From: Fimenecus sp045543095
GTDB lineage: Bacteria; Bacillota; Clostridia; Oscillospirales; Acutalibacteraceae
DNA: 64,000 bases
Assembly (NCBI GenBank): GCA_045543095.1
Contig: JAZQMC010000017.1
Span: forward strand, 1-64,000
Reading direction: 5' to 3'
The stretch's first letter is position 1, and each line of letters opens with the position of its first letter. Position numbers and translations under genes: made by a program. Of the stretch, positions 51,321-58,784 are shown piece after piece. The notes under the pieces are model-generated. The model was given only the letters and a program-made list of their open reading frames with translations, searched no databases and was not told where the DNA came from.

Positions 51321-52517
51321 TTATTCGTTAATCTTAGTAACAACGCCTGAACCAACTGTTCTGCCGCCTTCACGGATAGCGAAACGGAGACCTTCTTCAA
51401 TAGCGATAGGAGTGATGAGCTCAACGTCCATAACAACGTTATCGCCAGGCATGCACATTTCTGTACCTGCAGGAAGAGAGATTGTACCAGTAACGTCTGT
51501 TGTTCTGAAATAGAACTGAGGTCTGTAGTTGTTGAAGAAAGGAGTATGACGGCCGCCTTCATCCTTTGTCAAAACGTAAACCTGACCTGAGAACTTTGTG
51601 TGTGGGTTGATTGTGCCTGGCTTTGCAAGAACCTGTCCACGTTCGATTTCGCTTCTCTGAACACCACGAAGAAGAGCACCGATGTTATCACCTGCTTCTG
51701 CATAGTCAAGAAGCTTTCTGAACATTTCGATACCAGTAACAACTGTCTTTCTTCTTTCGTCTGTAAGACCAACGATTTCAACTTCTTCAGAAGTTCTGAG
51801 CTGACCTCTTTCAACTCTACCTGTAGCAACTGTACCACGGCCTGTGATTGTGAATACGTCTTCAACAGGCATAAGGAATGGCTGGTCTGCTTTACGGTCA
51901 GGAGTTGGGATGTAACTGTCAACTGCAGCCATGAGTTCCCAAATTGGAGCACATGCTGGGTCATCAGATGATGTTGCTTCAAGAGCTTTGAGAGCTGAAC
52001 CCTTGATGATTGGTGTATCATCGCCTGGGAATTCGTACTCATCAAGAGTTTCACGGATTTCCATTTCAACGAGTTCAAGAAGTTCTTCGTCGTCAACCTG
52101 GTCAACTTTGTTCATGAAAACGATGATGTAAGGAACGCCAACCTGACGAGCAAGAAGAAGGTGTTCTTTTGTCTGAGCCATAGGACCATCTGTTGAAGCG
52201 ATAACAAGGATAGCACCGTCCATCTGAGCAGCACCTGTAATCATGTTCTTGATATAGTCAGCGTGGCCTGGGCAGTCAACGTGAGCATAGTGACGTGATT
52301 CTGTCTCGTACTCAACGTGAGCTGTGTTGATTGTAATACCTCTTTCTCTTTCTTCAGGAGCCTTGTCGATGTTTGCGTAATCAACGAAGTCTGCCTGACC
52401 TTTTGATGCGAGTGTCTTTGTGATAGCAGCTGTTAATGTTGTCTTACCGTGGTCAACGTGACCGATAGTACCAATATTAACGTGTGGTTTGGTTCTTTCA
52501 AATTTTGCCTTTGCCAT
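51321..52517 (-). CDS. tuf: Translation elongation factor Tu
   Basis: A 398-residue GTPase that brings aminoacyl-tRNA to the ribosome. The P loop is GHVDHGKT near residues 18-25, the switch II DCPGHADY and the NKVD box are present, and domains 2 and 3 follow. Length and sequence are standard. GGGAGG lies before the ATG. It is last in the rpsL-rpsG-fusA-tuf row, 100 bases after fusA. That gap holds a weak ACTTGAA/TTCAAGT hairpin (52585-52602), so tuf may be partly uncoupled. Confidence 0.97.
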   Translation of the reverse strand: MAKAKFERTKPHVNIGTIGHVDHGKTTLTAAITKTLASKGQADFVDYANIDKAPEERERGITINTAHVEYETESRHYAHVDCPGHADYIKNMITGAAQMDGAILVIASTDGPMAQTKEHLLLARQVGVPYIIVFMNKVDQVDDEELLELVEMEIRETLDEYEFPGDDTPIIKGSALKALEATSSDDPACAPIWELMAAVDSYIPTPDRKADQPFLMPVEDVFTITGRGTVATGRVERGQLRTSEEVEIVGLTDERRKTVVTGIEMFRKLLDYAEAGDNIGALLRGVQRSEIERGQVLAKPGTINPHTKFSGQVYVLTKDEGGRHTPFFNNYRPQFYFRTTDVTGTISLPAGTEMCMPGDNVVMDVELITPIAIEEGLRFAIREGGRTVGSGVVTKINE

Positions 52518-52618
52518 TGGAATTTCCTCCCTTTATTTTTGAAAATATTTTACAAATTATTTGCGATACTTATTGTATCAATAAACTTGAAAAAATTCAA
52601 GTCTTTTAAGAGAAATTG

Positions 52619-54697
52619 TTAGCTTCTCTTGCTTCTTTCAGTAATAATTGCTTCAGAAATTGATTTCGGAACTTCTTTGTAACCATCCGGTTCCATTACA
52701 TACTGACCACGGCCCTGTGTCTTTGAACGAAGGTCAGTTGCATAGCCGAACATTTCTGAAAGAGGAACTCTTGCGTTAATCTGCTTAACGCCTGAACGGT
52801 CCTCAAAGCCCTGAATTTCGCCACGGCGGCTGTTCAAGTCACCGATAACGTCGCCCATATAATCTTCAGGAGTAATAACTACAACCTTCATGATAGGCTC
52901 AAGAATTACAGGGTTAGCCTTCTTAGCAGCATCTTTGAATGCCATTGAACCGGCAATCTTAAACGCCATTTCAGAAGAGTCAACTTCGTGGTATGAACCG
53001 TCGTAAAGAGTAACCTTTACGTCAACAACGCTGTAGCCTGCAAGTACACCTGACTGCATAGCACCCTGGATACCTTCGTCAACAGCCTTGTGGTATTCCT
53101 TAGGAATAGCACCACCAACGATGTTGTTTACAAACTCGTAACCGCCGTCTGGATTTGGTTCAATATTAATCTTAACGTGACCGTACTGGCCCTTACCACC
53201 TGACTGACGAGCATACTTTGTATCTGAAGATGAAGCTGTACGGATTGTTTCTCTGTAAGCAACCTGTGGTTTACCTACGTTTGCTTCAACTTTGAATTCA
53301 CGAAGAAGTCTGTCAACGATGATTTCAAGGTGAAGCTCACCCATACCGGCAATAATTGTCTGGCCTGTTTCTTCATCTGTATAGCTACGGAATGTTGGGT
53401 CTTCAGCAACAAGCTTTGAAAGTGCGATACCCATTTTTTCCTGACCAGCCTTTGTTTTTGGCTCGATAGCAACGCTGATAACAGGTTCCGGGAAGTTCAT
53501 TGATTCAAGGATAATTGGGTGTTTCTCGTCGCAGAGAGTATCACCTGTTGTTGTGTTCTTAAGACCAACAACGGCAGCGATGTCACCTGCATAAACTGTT
53601 TCAATATCTTCACGGTGGTTAGCGTGCATCTGAAGAATTCTACCCATTCTTTCTTTGTTGTCTTTAACTGTGTTATAAACAGATGTACCAGCGTTAACTG
53701 TACCTGAATATACACGGAAGAAACAAAGTGTACCCACGAATGGGTCATTAGCAATCTTGAATGCGAGAGCTGCAAATGGCTCGTCGTCTGAAGAGTGTCT
53801 AACTTCTTCCTCTTCTGTATCAGGGTTAACACCCTTAATAGCTTCAATGTCTGTTGGAGCAGGCATAAAGTCTACGATAGCGTCAAGGAGTGGCTGAACG
53901 CCCTTATTACGGTATGAAGTACCACAGCAAATCGGAACGATTTCGTTAGTAAGAGTAGCCTTACGGATAACGCTCTTAATCTCGTCAACTGTGAGTTCTT
54001 CACCGTCAAAATATTTCATCATAAGTTCCTCGTCGAGTTCAGCAACTGATTCGATAAGGTTGTTACGATATTTTGCAGCGAGTTCCTTCATATCTTCAGG
54101 AATTTCTTCGATTCTAACATCTTTACCCATATCATCATAATAAACGATAGCGTTATTATTGATAAGGTCAACAATTCCCTTGAATGAACTTTCTTCACCG
54201 ATAGGAAGCTGAATCGGAACTGCGTTGCAGTTAAATCTTTCTTTAACCATGTCAAGAACACGGTAGAAGTTAGCACCTAAAATGTCCATTTTGTTAACAT
54301 AAATCATTCTTGGTACTTTGTATTCGTCAGCCTGACGCCAAACTGTTTCAGACTGAGGCTCAACACCACCCTTTGCACAAAGAACAGTTACAGAACCGTC
54401 AAGTACGCGGAGTGAACGCTGAACTTCAACAGTGAAGTCAACGTGACCGGGGGTGTCGATGATATTGATACGATGGTCTTTCCAGAAACATGTGGTAGCA
54501 GCAGATGTGATTGTGATACCACGTTCCTGCTCCTGAGCCATCCAGTCCATTGTTGCTGAACCGTCATGAGTCTCACCGATTTTGTGGTTAACACCTGTGT
54601 AATAGAGAATTCTCTCTGTTGTAGTTGTTTTACCGGCGTCGATGTGAGCCATGATACCAATATTTCTTGTTTGTTCAAGAGATACTTTTCTTGGCAT
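52619..54697 (-). CDS. fusA: Translation elongation factor G
   Basis: A 692-residue GTPase that drives translocation on the ribosome. The P loop is AHIDAGKTTTTER near residue 17, followed by DTPGHVDF and NKMD, and domains 2-5 complete the protein. The start at 54697 (MPRKVSLEQ) has GGAGG five bases upstream; a GTG at 54709 lies inside that box. It follows rpsG by about 27 bases. Confidence 0.97.
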   Translation of the reverse strand: MPRKVSLEQTRNIGIMAHIDAGKTTTTERILYYTGVNHKIGETHDGSATMDWMAQEQERGITITSAATTCFWKDHRINIIDTPGHVDFTVEVQRSLRVLDGSVTVLCAKGGVEPQSETVWRQADEYKVPRMIYVNKMDILGANFYRVLDMVKERFNCNAVPIQLPIGEESSFKGIVDLINNNAIVYYDDMGKDVRIEEIPEDMKELAAKYRNNLIESVAELDEELMMKYFDGEELTVDEIKSVIRKATLTNEIVPICCGTSYRNKGVQPLLDAIVDFMPAPTDIEAIKGVNPDTEEEEVRHSSDDEPFAALAFKIANDPFVGTLCFFRVYSGTVNAGTSVYNTVKDNKERMGRILQMHANHREDIETVYAGDIAAVVGLKNTTTGDTLCDEKHPIILESMNFPEPVISVAIEPKTKAGQEKMGIALSKLVAEDPTFRSYTDEETGQTIIAGMGELHLEIIVDRLLREFKVEANVGKPQVAYRETIRTASSSDTKYARQSGGKGQYGHVKINIEPNPDGGYEFVNNIVGGAIPKEYHKAVDEGIQGAMQSGVLAGYSVVDVKVTLYDGSYHEVDSSEMAFKIAGSMAFKDAAKKANPVILEPIMKVVVITPEDYMGDVIGDLNSRRGEIQGFEDRSGVKQINARVPLSEMFGYATDLRSKTQGRGQYVMEPDGYKEVPKSISEAIITERSKRS

Positions 54698-54724
54698 AAT
54701 ATCCTCCACTTAATCTCTACGAGA

Positions 54725-55195
54725 TTACCATCTGAAATGTGCAAAAGCTTTGTTAGCTTCAGCCATTCTGTGCATTTCTTCCTTCTTCTTGAATGCTCCA
54801 CCCTGTGAGTTGATAGCATCAAGAATTTCATTTGCAAGTCTTTCCTTCATTGTTCTTTCTGAACGCTGACGAGCATAAAGAGTAATCCAACGAAGACCGA
54901 GTGTCTGACGTCTTTCAGGGCGAACTTCCATTGGAACCTGGTATGTTGCACCACCGATACGACGAGCTTTACACTCGAGAACCGGCATAACGTTCTCCAT
55001 AGCGGCATCGAAAGCTTCTAAAGCTTCTTTGCCTGTTTTTTCAACAATAATGTCGAATGCGTCATAAACGATTTTCTGAGCAACGCCCTTCTTACCGTCT
55101 AACATAACGCTGTTGATAAGTCTTGTTACAAGCTTTGAATTATAAAGCGGATCTGGCAAAACATCACGTTTTGCAATCTGGCCTCTTCTTGGCAC
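54725..55195 (-). CDS. rpsG: 30S ribosomal protein S7
   Basis: A 156-residue S7, the exact usual length. It nucleates assembly of the small-subunit head. Signature segments include PRRGQIAKRDVLPDP, KARRIGGATYQVP and KKKEEMHRMAEANKAFAHFRW. The start is GTG at 55195, with GGAGG upstream. A longer frame to 55288 would add residues not found in S7. Confidence 0.96.
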   Translation of the reverse strand: MPRRGQIAKRDVLPDPLYNSKLVTRLINSVMLDGKKGVAQKIVYDAFDIIVEKTGKEALEAFDAAMENVMPVLECKARRIGGATYQVPMEVRPERRQTLGLRWITLYARQRSERTMKERLANEILDAINSQGGAFKKKEEMHRMAEANKAFAHFRW

Positions 55196-55357
55196 TGCGC
55201 TTCCCTCCTTCATATTAATGATATCATAGGTACTCGAGTGACAAAACCCCGTGGCACCAACGAAAAGGCATACATAATATATATACACTCTCGTTGGACA
55301 AATATTCAGAATGAATACTGCCTTTCAAGAAGATTCTGTCTTTAAACAATTAACCTA

Positions 55358-55780
55358 TTATTTTTTTGCTGCCTTAGGACGCTTTGCACCGTACTTTGAG
55401 CGGCTCTGCATTCTTCCGTTAACACCCTGAGTATCGAGTGTACCACGGATAATGTGATAACGCACACCGGGAAGGTCCTTAACACGGCCGCCTCTGATAA
55501 GAACAACAGAGTGTTCCTGAAGATTGTGACCTACGCCTGGAATGTAAGCTGAAACTTCAATACCATTTGTAAGACGAACTCTGGCAAGTTTTCTAAGAGC
55601 TGAGTTAGGTTTCTTAGGTGTATCTGTCTTAACAACAGTACAAACACCTCTCTTTTGTGGAGAATTGTTATTTGTCATAACATTCTTCTTTGAGTTGAGA
55701 CCCTTACCAAGTGCAGGAGCCTTAGACTTTTTAACGAGAGTTTCTCTTCCGTTACGAACGAGCTGGTTAAAGGTTGGCAT
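55358..55780 (-). CDS. rpsL: 30S ribosomal protein S12
   Basis: A 140-residue S12, part of the decoding centre. The conserved PKKPNSALRKLARVRL and GGRVKDLPGVRYH segments are intact, with Lys at the usual streptomycin-sensitivity positions. The start at 55780 (MPTFNQLV) has a GGGGGTG box upstream; an ATG at 55798 overlaps it. This is the first gene of the rpsL-rpsG-fusA-tuf run and has its own promoter. Confidence 0.97.
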   Translation of the reverse strand: MPTFNQLVRNGRETLVKKSKAPALGKGLNSKKNVMTNNNSPQKRGVCTVVKTDTPKKPNSALRKLARVRLTNGIEVSAYIPGVGHNLQEHSVVLIRGGRVKDLPGVRYHIIRGTLDTQGVNGRMQSRSKYGAKRPKAAKK

Positions 55781-55849
55781 TCTTTGATTCACCCCCATAC
55801 ATATTTATTTGCATAACTAATAGACGGACCTATGTCCGCATGCTCGAAT

Positions 55850-55879
55850 AGTTTATCACAAATAAACAATATTTGTCAA
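55850..55879 (-). promoter_or_regulatory. Promoter of rpsL operon
   Basis: On the minus strand TTGACA (55879-55874), an 18-bp spacer and TAAACT (55855-55850). The A/T-rich sequence above the -35 is almost the same as that above the blaI-like promoter at 58672-58697. The leader has a small CGGAC/GTCCG hairpin (55825-55838). Confidence 0.75.
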
Positions 55880-55983
55880 TACATTTTTTGCAAAATAACG
55901 AAAAAAGTAATAAAAATGCAAAATGATAAATGCGTAACGCAAAATATTGTGGGCAACTTATAAATCGCCCACAACTCATATTA

Positions 55984-56010
55984 AAAAATAGCGGGAGCAT
56001 AAGCCCCCGC
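55984..56010 (-). terminator. Terminator of the M56 peptidase gene
   Basis: GCGGGAGC (55991-55998) pairs with GCCCCCGC (56003-56010) with one mismatch; on the minus strand TATTTTTTAA follows. Same hairpin family as at 33967 and 51094. Confidence 0.75.
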
Positions 56011-56038
56011 CGTGTTCTGTGCTGATATTGCAAAACTG

Positions 56039-58237
56039 TTACAGTATAGCGTAATAATAGCGAATATCTTTTATATCCTTTTTGGACAGCCATCCCTTTT
56101 CATAGGCTTCTTTGAGCGATACGAATTCACCATTACGATAAACATCGAGTGTTCGACTTGAACCATAACCAAATGTATAACCTGCAATTTCTTCACTCCA
56201 GCATATGTCCATATAACACCACCAAGGAGTGTCAATAAACATTACAGAACAACCATTATATGTTCCGAAATATTCGCTTATAGTTATATCTTCAATACTG
56301 CTATCATATCTTTCAGCCTCATCCTTATGGAAAAGCAGAAAATCCTGCTTAATTTTAAGTGATTTTTCATCAGTAAGGGGAACGAACGCAGGCGGAACAT
56401 AAGAATTATCAACGGATTTACGAGTATTTGCATTCGTGTAATAATAGTAAATATCTCTTATATCATAATCGGTGAGCCAACCTTTTTCGTAGGCTTTTTC
56501 AAGAGTAGTGAATTCATTATAATAGCAAATATCAATTGTTTTGGAGGTAGGATATACAAATGTATATCCTGCAATTTTAGTTTTAGTTTCCACATCGGCT
56601 ATCCCTCCGTTGCCAAAACCTTTTCCTCCAATAAACATAGCCATATACTCTCCGTCAGCACCATAAGAACCAAAGTATTCACTAATAGTAACATCTGAAA
56701 TAGTCTTATTGGTAAAGCCGTAATAATCGAGATAATATTGCTTTGTAATTGCTACGGACAAATCAGAAAGAGATGTCAATTCGGATATGGCGTATGTGGT
56801 ATCAATTACTACATTTTCCTCTTTTGAAGTATAGTAATGATGAATAGATTTAACTGCTTTCTTGGAAACCCAACCTTGATTATATGCCCGTTGAAGTGTA
56901 CTGAATTCGCCATCACGATAAATCTTAATTGTTCTGGAATCAGGATATGAAAACTCATAACCTGCTATTTTTTCAGTTTCAGGTTCATCATTATACCAAG
57001 AATATCTGTCAGTGATAAAAATTGCTATACAATCATCATAAGTACCGTAATATTCCGCTATCATAACATCTCCTGTTGCAAGTGTACGCCTGCCTATATA
57101 TGCCTTTTTCATTTCATTGATTTTCGCTTTTGAAAGCGGTTTTAATGAGGACTTCTTGACAGTTGTTGTTTCTTTTTTTGTAGTTGTTTCTTTTTCTGTA
57201 GTTGATTCTTCGGTTGTTGTTTCAGTTGTGCTTGGTTCGTCGGTTGTGCTTTCTTCACCGACTGTTGTTGACTCGGTTGTAGTTGTTGTAGATTCTTTAT
57301 TATCCTTATCGGGATTTGTTAAAAAGCAAACCGAAATAACCGCAACCGCCACAATAGCTACTGCAATTATCCAAAAGGCAGGTTTTTTGTAATTGAGAAC
57401 AGATTTAATTCTATCCTTAACGCCTACTTCACCAAATGCCAAAGGACAAGCCATAATCATTCTGCGTTGCAAGCTATTTGAAAGTAGTGCCTCTGAATAA
57501 CCTTTTTTATCGTCGTTATCCATATCCTTTATAGCCTTTTCATCACAAGCAAGTTCAATGTCACGACAAAGCAACACATAAGCCAACCACATTGCAGGAT
57601 TAAACCAATAAACCGTAAGTAACGCAAAACCCAAAGGCTTCCACCAATGGTCTTTTCTTTTGATATGTGCATTTTCGTGTCTGATTACATATTCACTCTG
57701 CTCGGCTGATATTCCTGACGGAAGATAAATTCTCGGCTTGATTATTCCCAGAATAAAAGGCGTTTGAATGTTATCACAGAAATAAATATTATCTTTATTT
57801 AAAACAGATGCTTTTACACTTTTACTGATTTTTAAATAAGAAAACACACTATAAATCAGCATTGCAAGGATACCCACAAGCCAAACGATAGTTAACGCAC
57901 CAAGAAAATCAAAAGACTTTTCTGCAACGGCAGGAGCTTCGGTATAATAATATCCGCCTATATATTCATTGACCGTATTATCCACCATCGGCAGACCTGT
58001 CTGCACATTTGGGATTCCTGTTTGTGTTGAAACTCCTATTGTTTCAGTACTTGGAATAAGACTGAAAACACTCTCTAAAGAGAAAGGCATAATCAATCTT
58101 AAGCCAACAATAGCCCACAACAGACAGTTTATCCATTTCGGTGCTTTTTTTAAAATCAATCGCATAAGAACAACCACAAGCACAATCCAGCTTGCAGTTA
58201 TACTAATATTTACTAAATTGAGAAAGAAATTTGACAT
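56039..58237 (-). CDS. BlaR1-like M56 metallopeptidase with triplicated sensor-like domain
   Basis: A 732-residue membrane protein. The N-terminal part has several membrane helices and an M56 zinc site: HENAH at 187-191 (HExxH), with CDEKA further on. A last helix (about 290-310) leads to a Thr/Glu-rich linker (about 317-365). Three tandem copies of a domain follow, each with EYfGtY (E395, E520, E655), then MFI, IAGYxFxY, and xEFxxLxxAYxxGW ending in xxIxxIxYYY. BlaR1 and MecR1 carry a penicillin-binding domain here; this has none. The peptidase probably cleaves the BlaI-type repressor encoded just above (two bases away). The signal is unknown. Confidence 0.88.
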   Translation of the reverse strand: MSNFFLNLVNISITASWIVLVVVLMRLILKKAPKWINCLLWAIVGLRLIMPFSLESVFSLIPSTETIGVSTQTGIPNVQTGLPMVDNTVNEYIGGYYYTEAPAVAEKSFDFLGALTIVWLVGILAMLIYSVFSYLKISKSVKASVLNKDNIYFCDNIQTPFILGIIKPRIYLPSGISAEQSEYVIRHENAHIKRKDHWWKPLGFALLTVYWFNPAMWLAYVLLCRDIELACDEKAIKDMDNDDKKGYSEALLSNSLQRRMIMACPLAFGEVGVKDRIKSVLNYKKPAFWIIAVAIVAVAVISVCFLTNPDKDNKESTTTTTESTTVGEESTTDEPSTTETTTEESTTEKETTTKKETTTVKKSSLKPLSKAKINEMKKAYIGRRTLATGDVMIAEYYGTYDDCIAIFITDRYSWYNDEPETEKIAGYEFSYPDSRTIKIYRDGEFSTLQRAYNQGWVSKKAVKSIHHYYTSKEENVVIDTTYAISELTSLSDLSVAITKQYYLDYYGFTNKTISDVTISEYFGSYGADGEYMAMFIGGKGFGNGGIADVETKTKIAGYTFVYPTSKTIDICYYNEFTTLEKAYEKGWLTDYDIRDIYYYYTNANTRKSVDNSYVPPAFVPLTDEKSLKIKQDFLLFHKDEAERYDSSIEDITISEYFGTYNGCSVMFIDTPWWCYMDICWSEEIAGYTFGYGSSRTLDVYRNGEFVSLKEAYEKGWLSKKDIKDIRYYYAIL

Positions 58238-58239
58238 AA

Positions 58240-58602
58240 TTATTCCTCCCCAAAGGCGTCTATCATACGACGAATTTCATCAATTTCTTTAGCGGTGGGC
58301 TTTTTTCGAGTTGTAAAAGCTGCAATAAATGCGGGGAGAGAGCCCATAAATGTATCTGATACAAATTGCTCACTTTGAATAGCATAAAACTCTTCTTTAG
58401 AAATCAGCGAAGTAACCGTACTGTTTTCTGTTTTAAAGATACCCTTTTCACAAAGCTTTTTAAGAACTGTATAAGTAGTTGTACGCTTCCAGTTAAGCTC
58501 TTTTTCGCATACAGACACCAACTCTTTTGTTGTCATTGGTTCATTTTCCCATATAATTTCTGCAAATCGAGCTTCAACCATGCCTATTTTAAGTTCTTCC
58601 AT
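58240..58602 (-). CDS. BlaI/MecI-family repressor
   Basis: A 120-residue winged-helix repressor. The DNA-binding part includes MTTKELVSVCEKELNWKRTTTYTVLKKL, and the C-terminal part is the dimer and cleavage region. It begins MEELKIGMVEARFAEIIWEN. It lies two bases above the M56 peptidase gene, the standard pairing in which a membrane peptidase inactivates the repressor. Its promoter has two matching palindromes, so it is expected to repress its own operon. Confidence 0.92.
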   Translation of the reverse strand: MEELKIGMVEARFAEIIWENEPMTTKELVSVCEKELNWKRTTTYTVLKKLCEKGIFKTENSTVTSLISKEEFYAIQSEQFVSDTFMGSLPAFIAAFTTRKKPTAKEIDEIRRMIDAFGEE

Positions 58603-58619
58603 AAAATCAACTCCGTTCT

Positions 58620-58661
58620 GTCTATTCTTAATAGACTAACTATAGTCTATCAGCAATAGAC
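58620..58661. promoter_or_regulatory. Twin 17-bp operators GTCTAT-N5-ATAGAC
   Basis: Site 1, GTCTATTCTTAATAGAC, is at 58620-58636. Site 2, GTCTATCAGCAATAGAC, is at 58645-58661. Both share the same half-sites and 5-base centre, and their centres are 25 bases apart. Site 2 overlaps the -10 box and spacer; site 1 lies after the start point. They are probably bound by the BlaI-type repressor. Confidence 0.75.
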
Positions 58662-58672
58662 AGATTTGTCAA
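58644..58672 (-). promoter_or_regulatory. Promoter of the BlaI-M56 operon
   Basis: On the minus strand TTGACA (58672-58667), a 17-bp spacer and a weak TAGACT (58649-58644) that is part of operator 2. Confidence 0.6.
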
Positions 58673-58742
58673 TACATTTTTACAAAATAAAGAAAACGTA
58701 TACTGCCAAATTCAAACAGGTCGCCGTGGTCATTCAGCACTA

Positions 58743-58772
58743 CAAAAAAAGAGGACTGAAAATCAGTCCTCT
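58743..58772 (-). terminator. Terminator of rpoBC
   Basis: AGAGGACTGA (58750-58759) pairs with TCAGTCCTCT (58763-58772) around a 3-base loop, followed on the minus strand by seven T residues. Confidence 0.9.
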
Positions 58773-58784
58773 AAATTTTTATTA

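Noticed and set aside
56039..58602. Beta-lactam resistance system of the blaR1-blaI type
   Set aside because: There is no beta-lactamase gene and no penicillin-binding domain on the peptidase, so the usual role does not follow.
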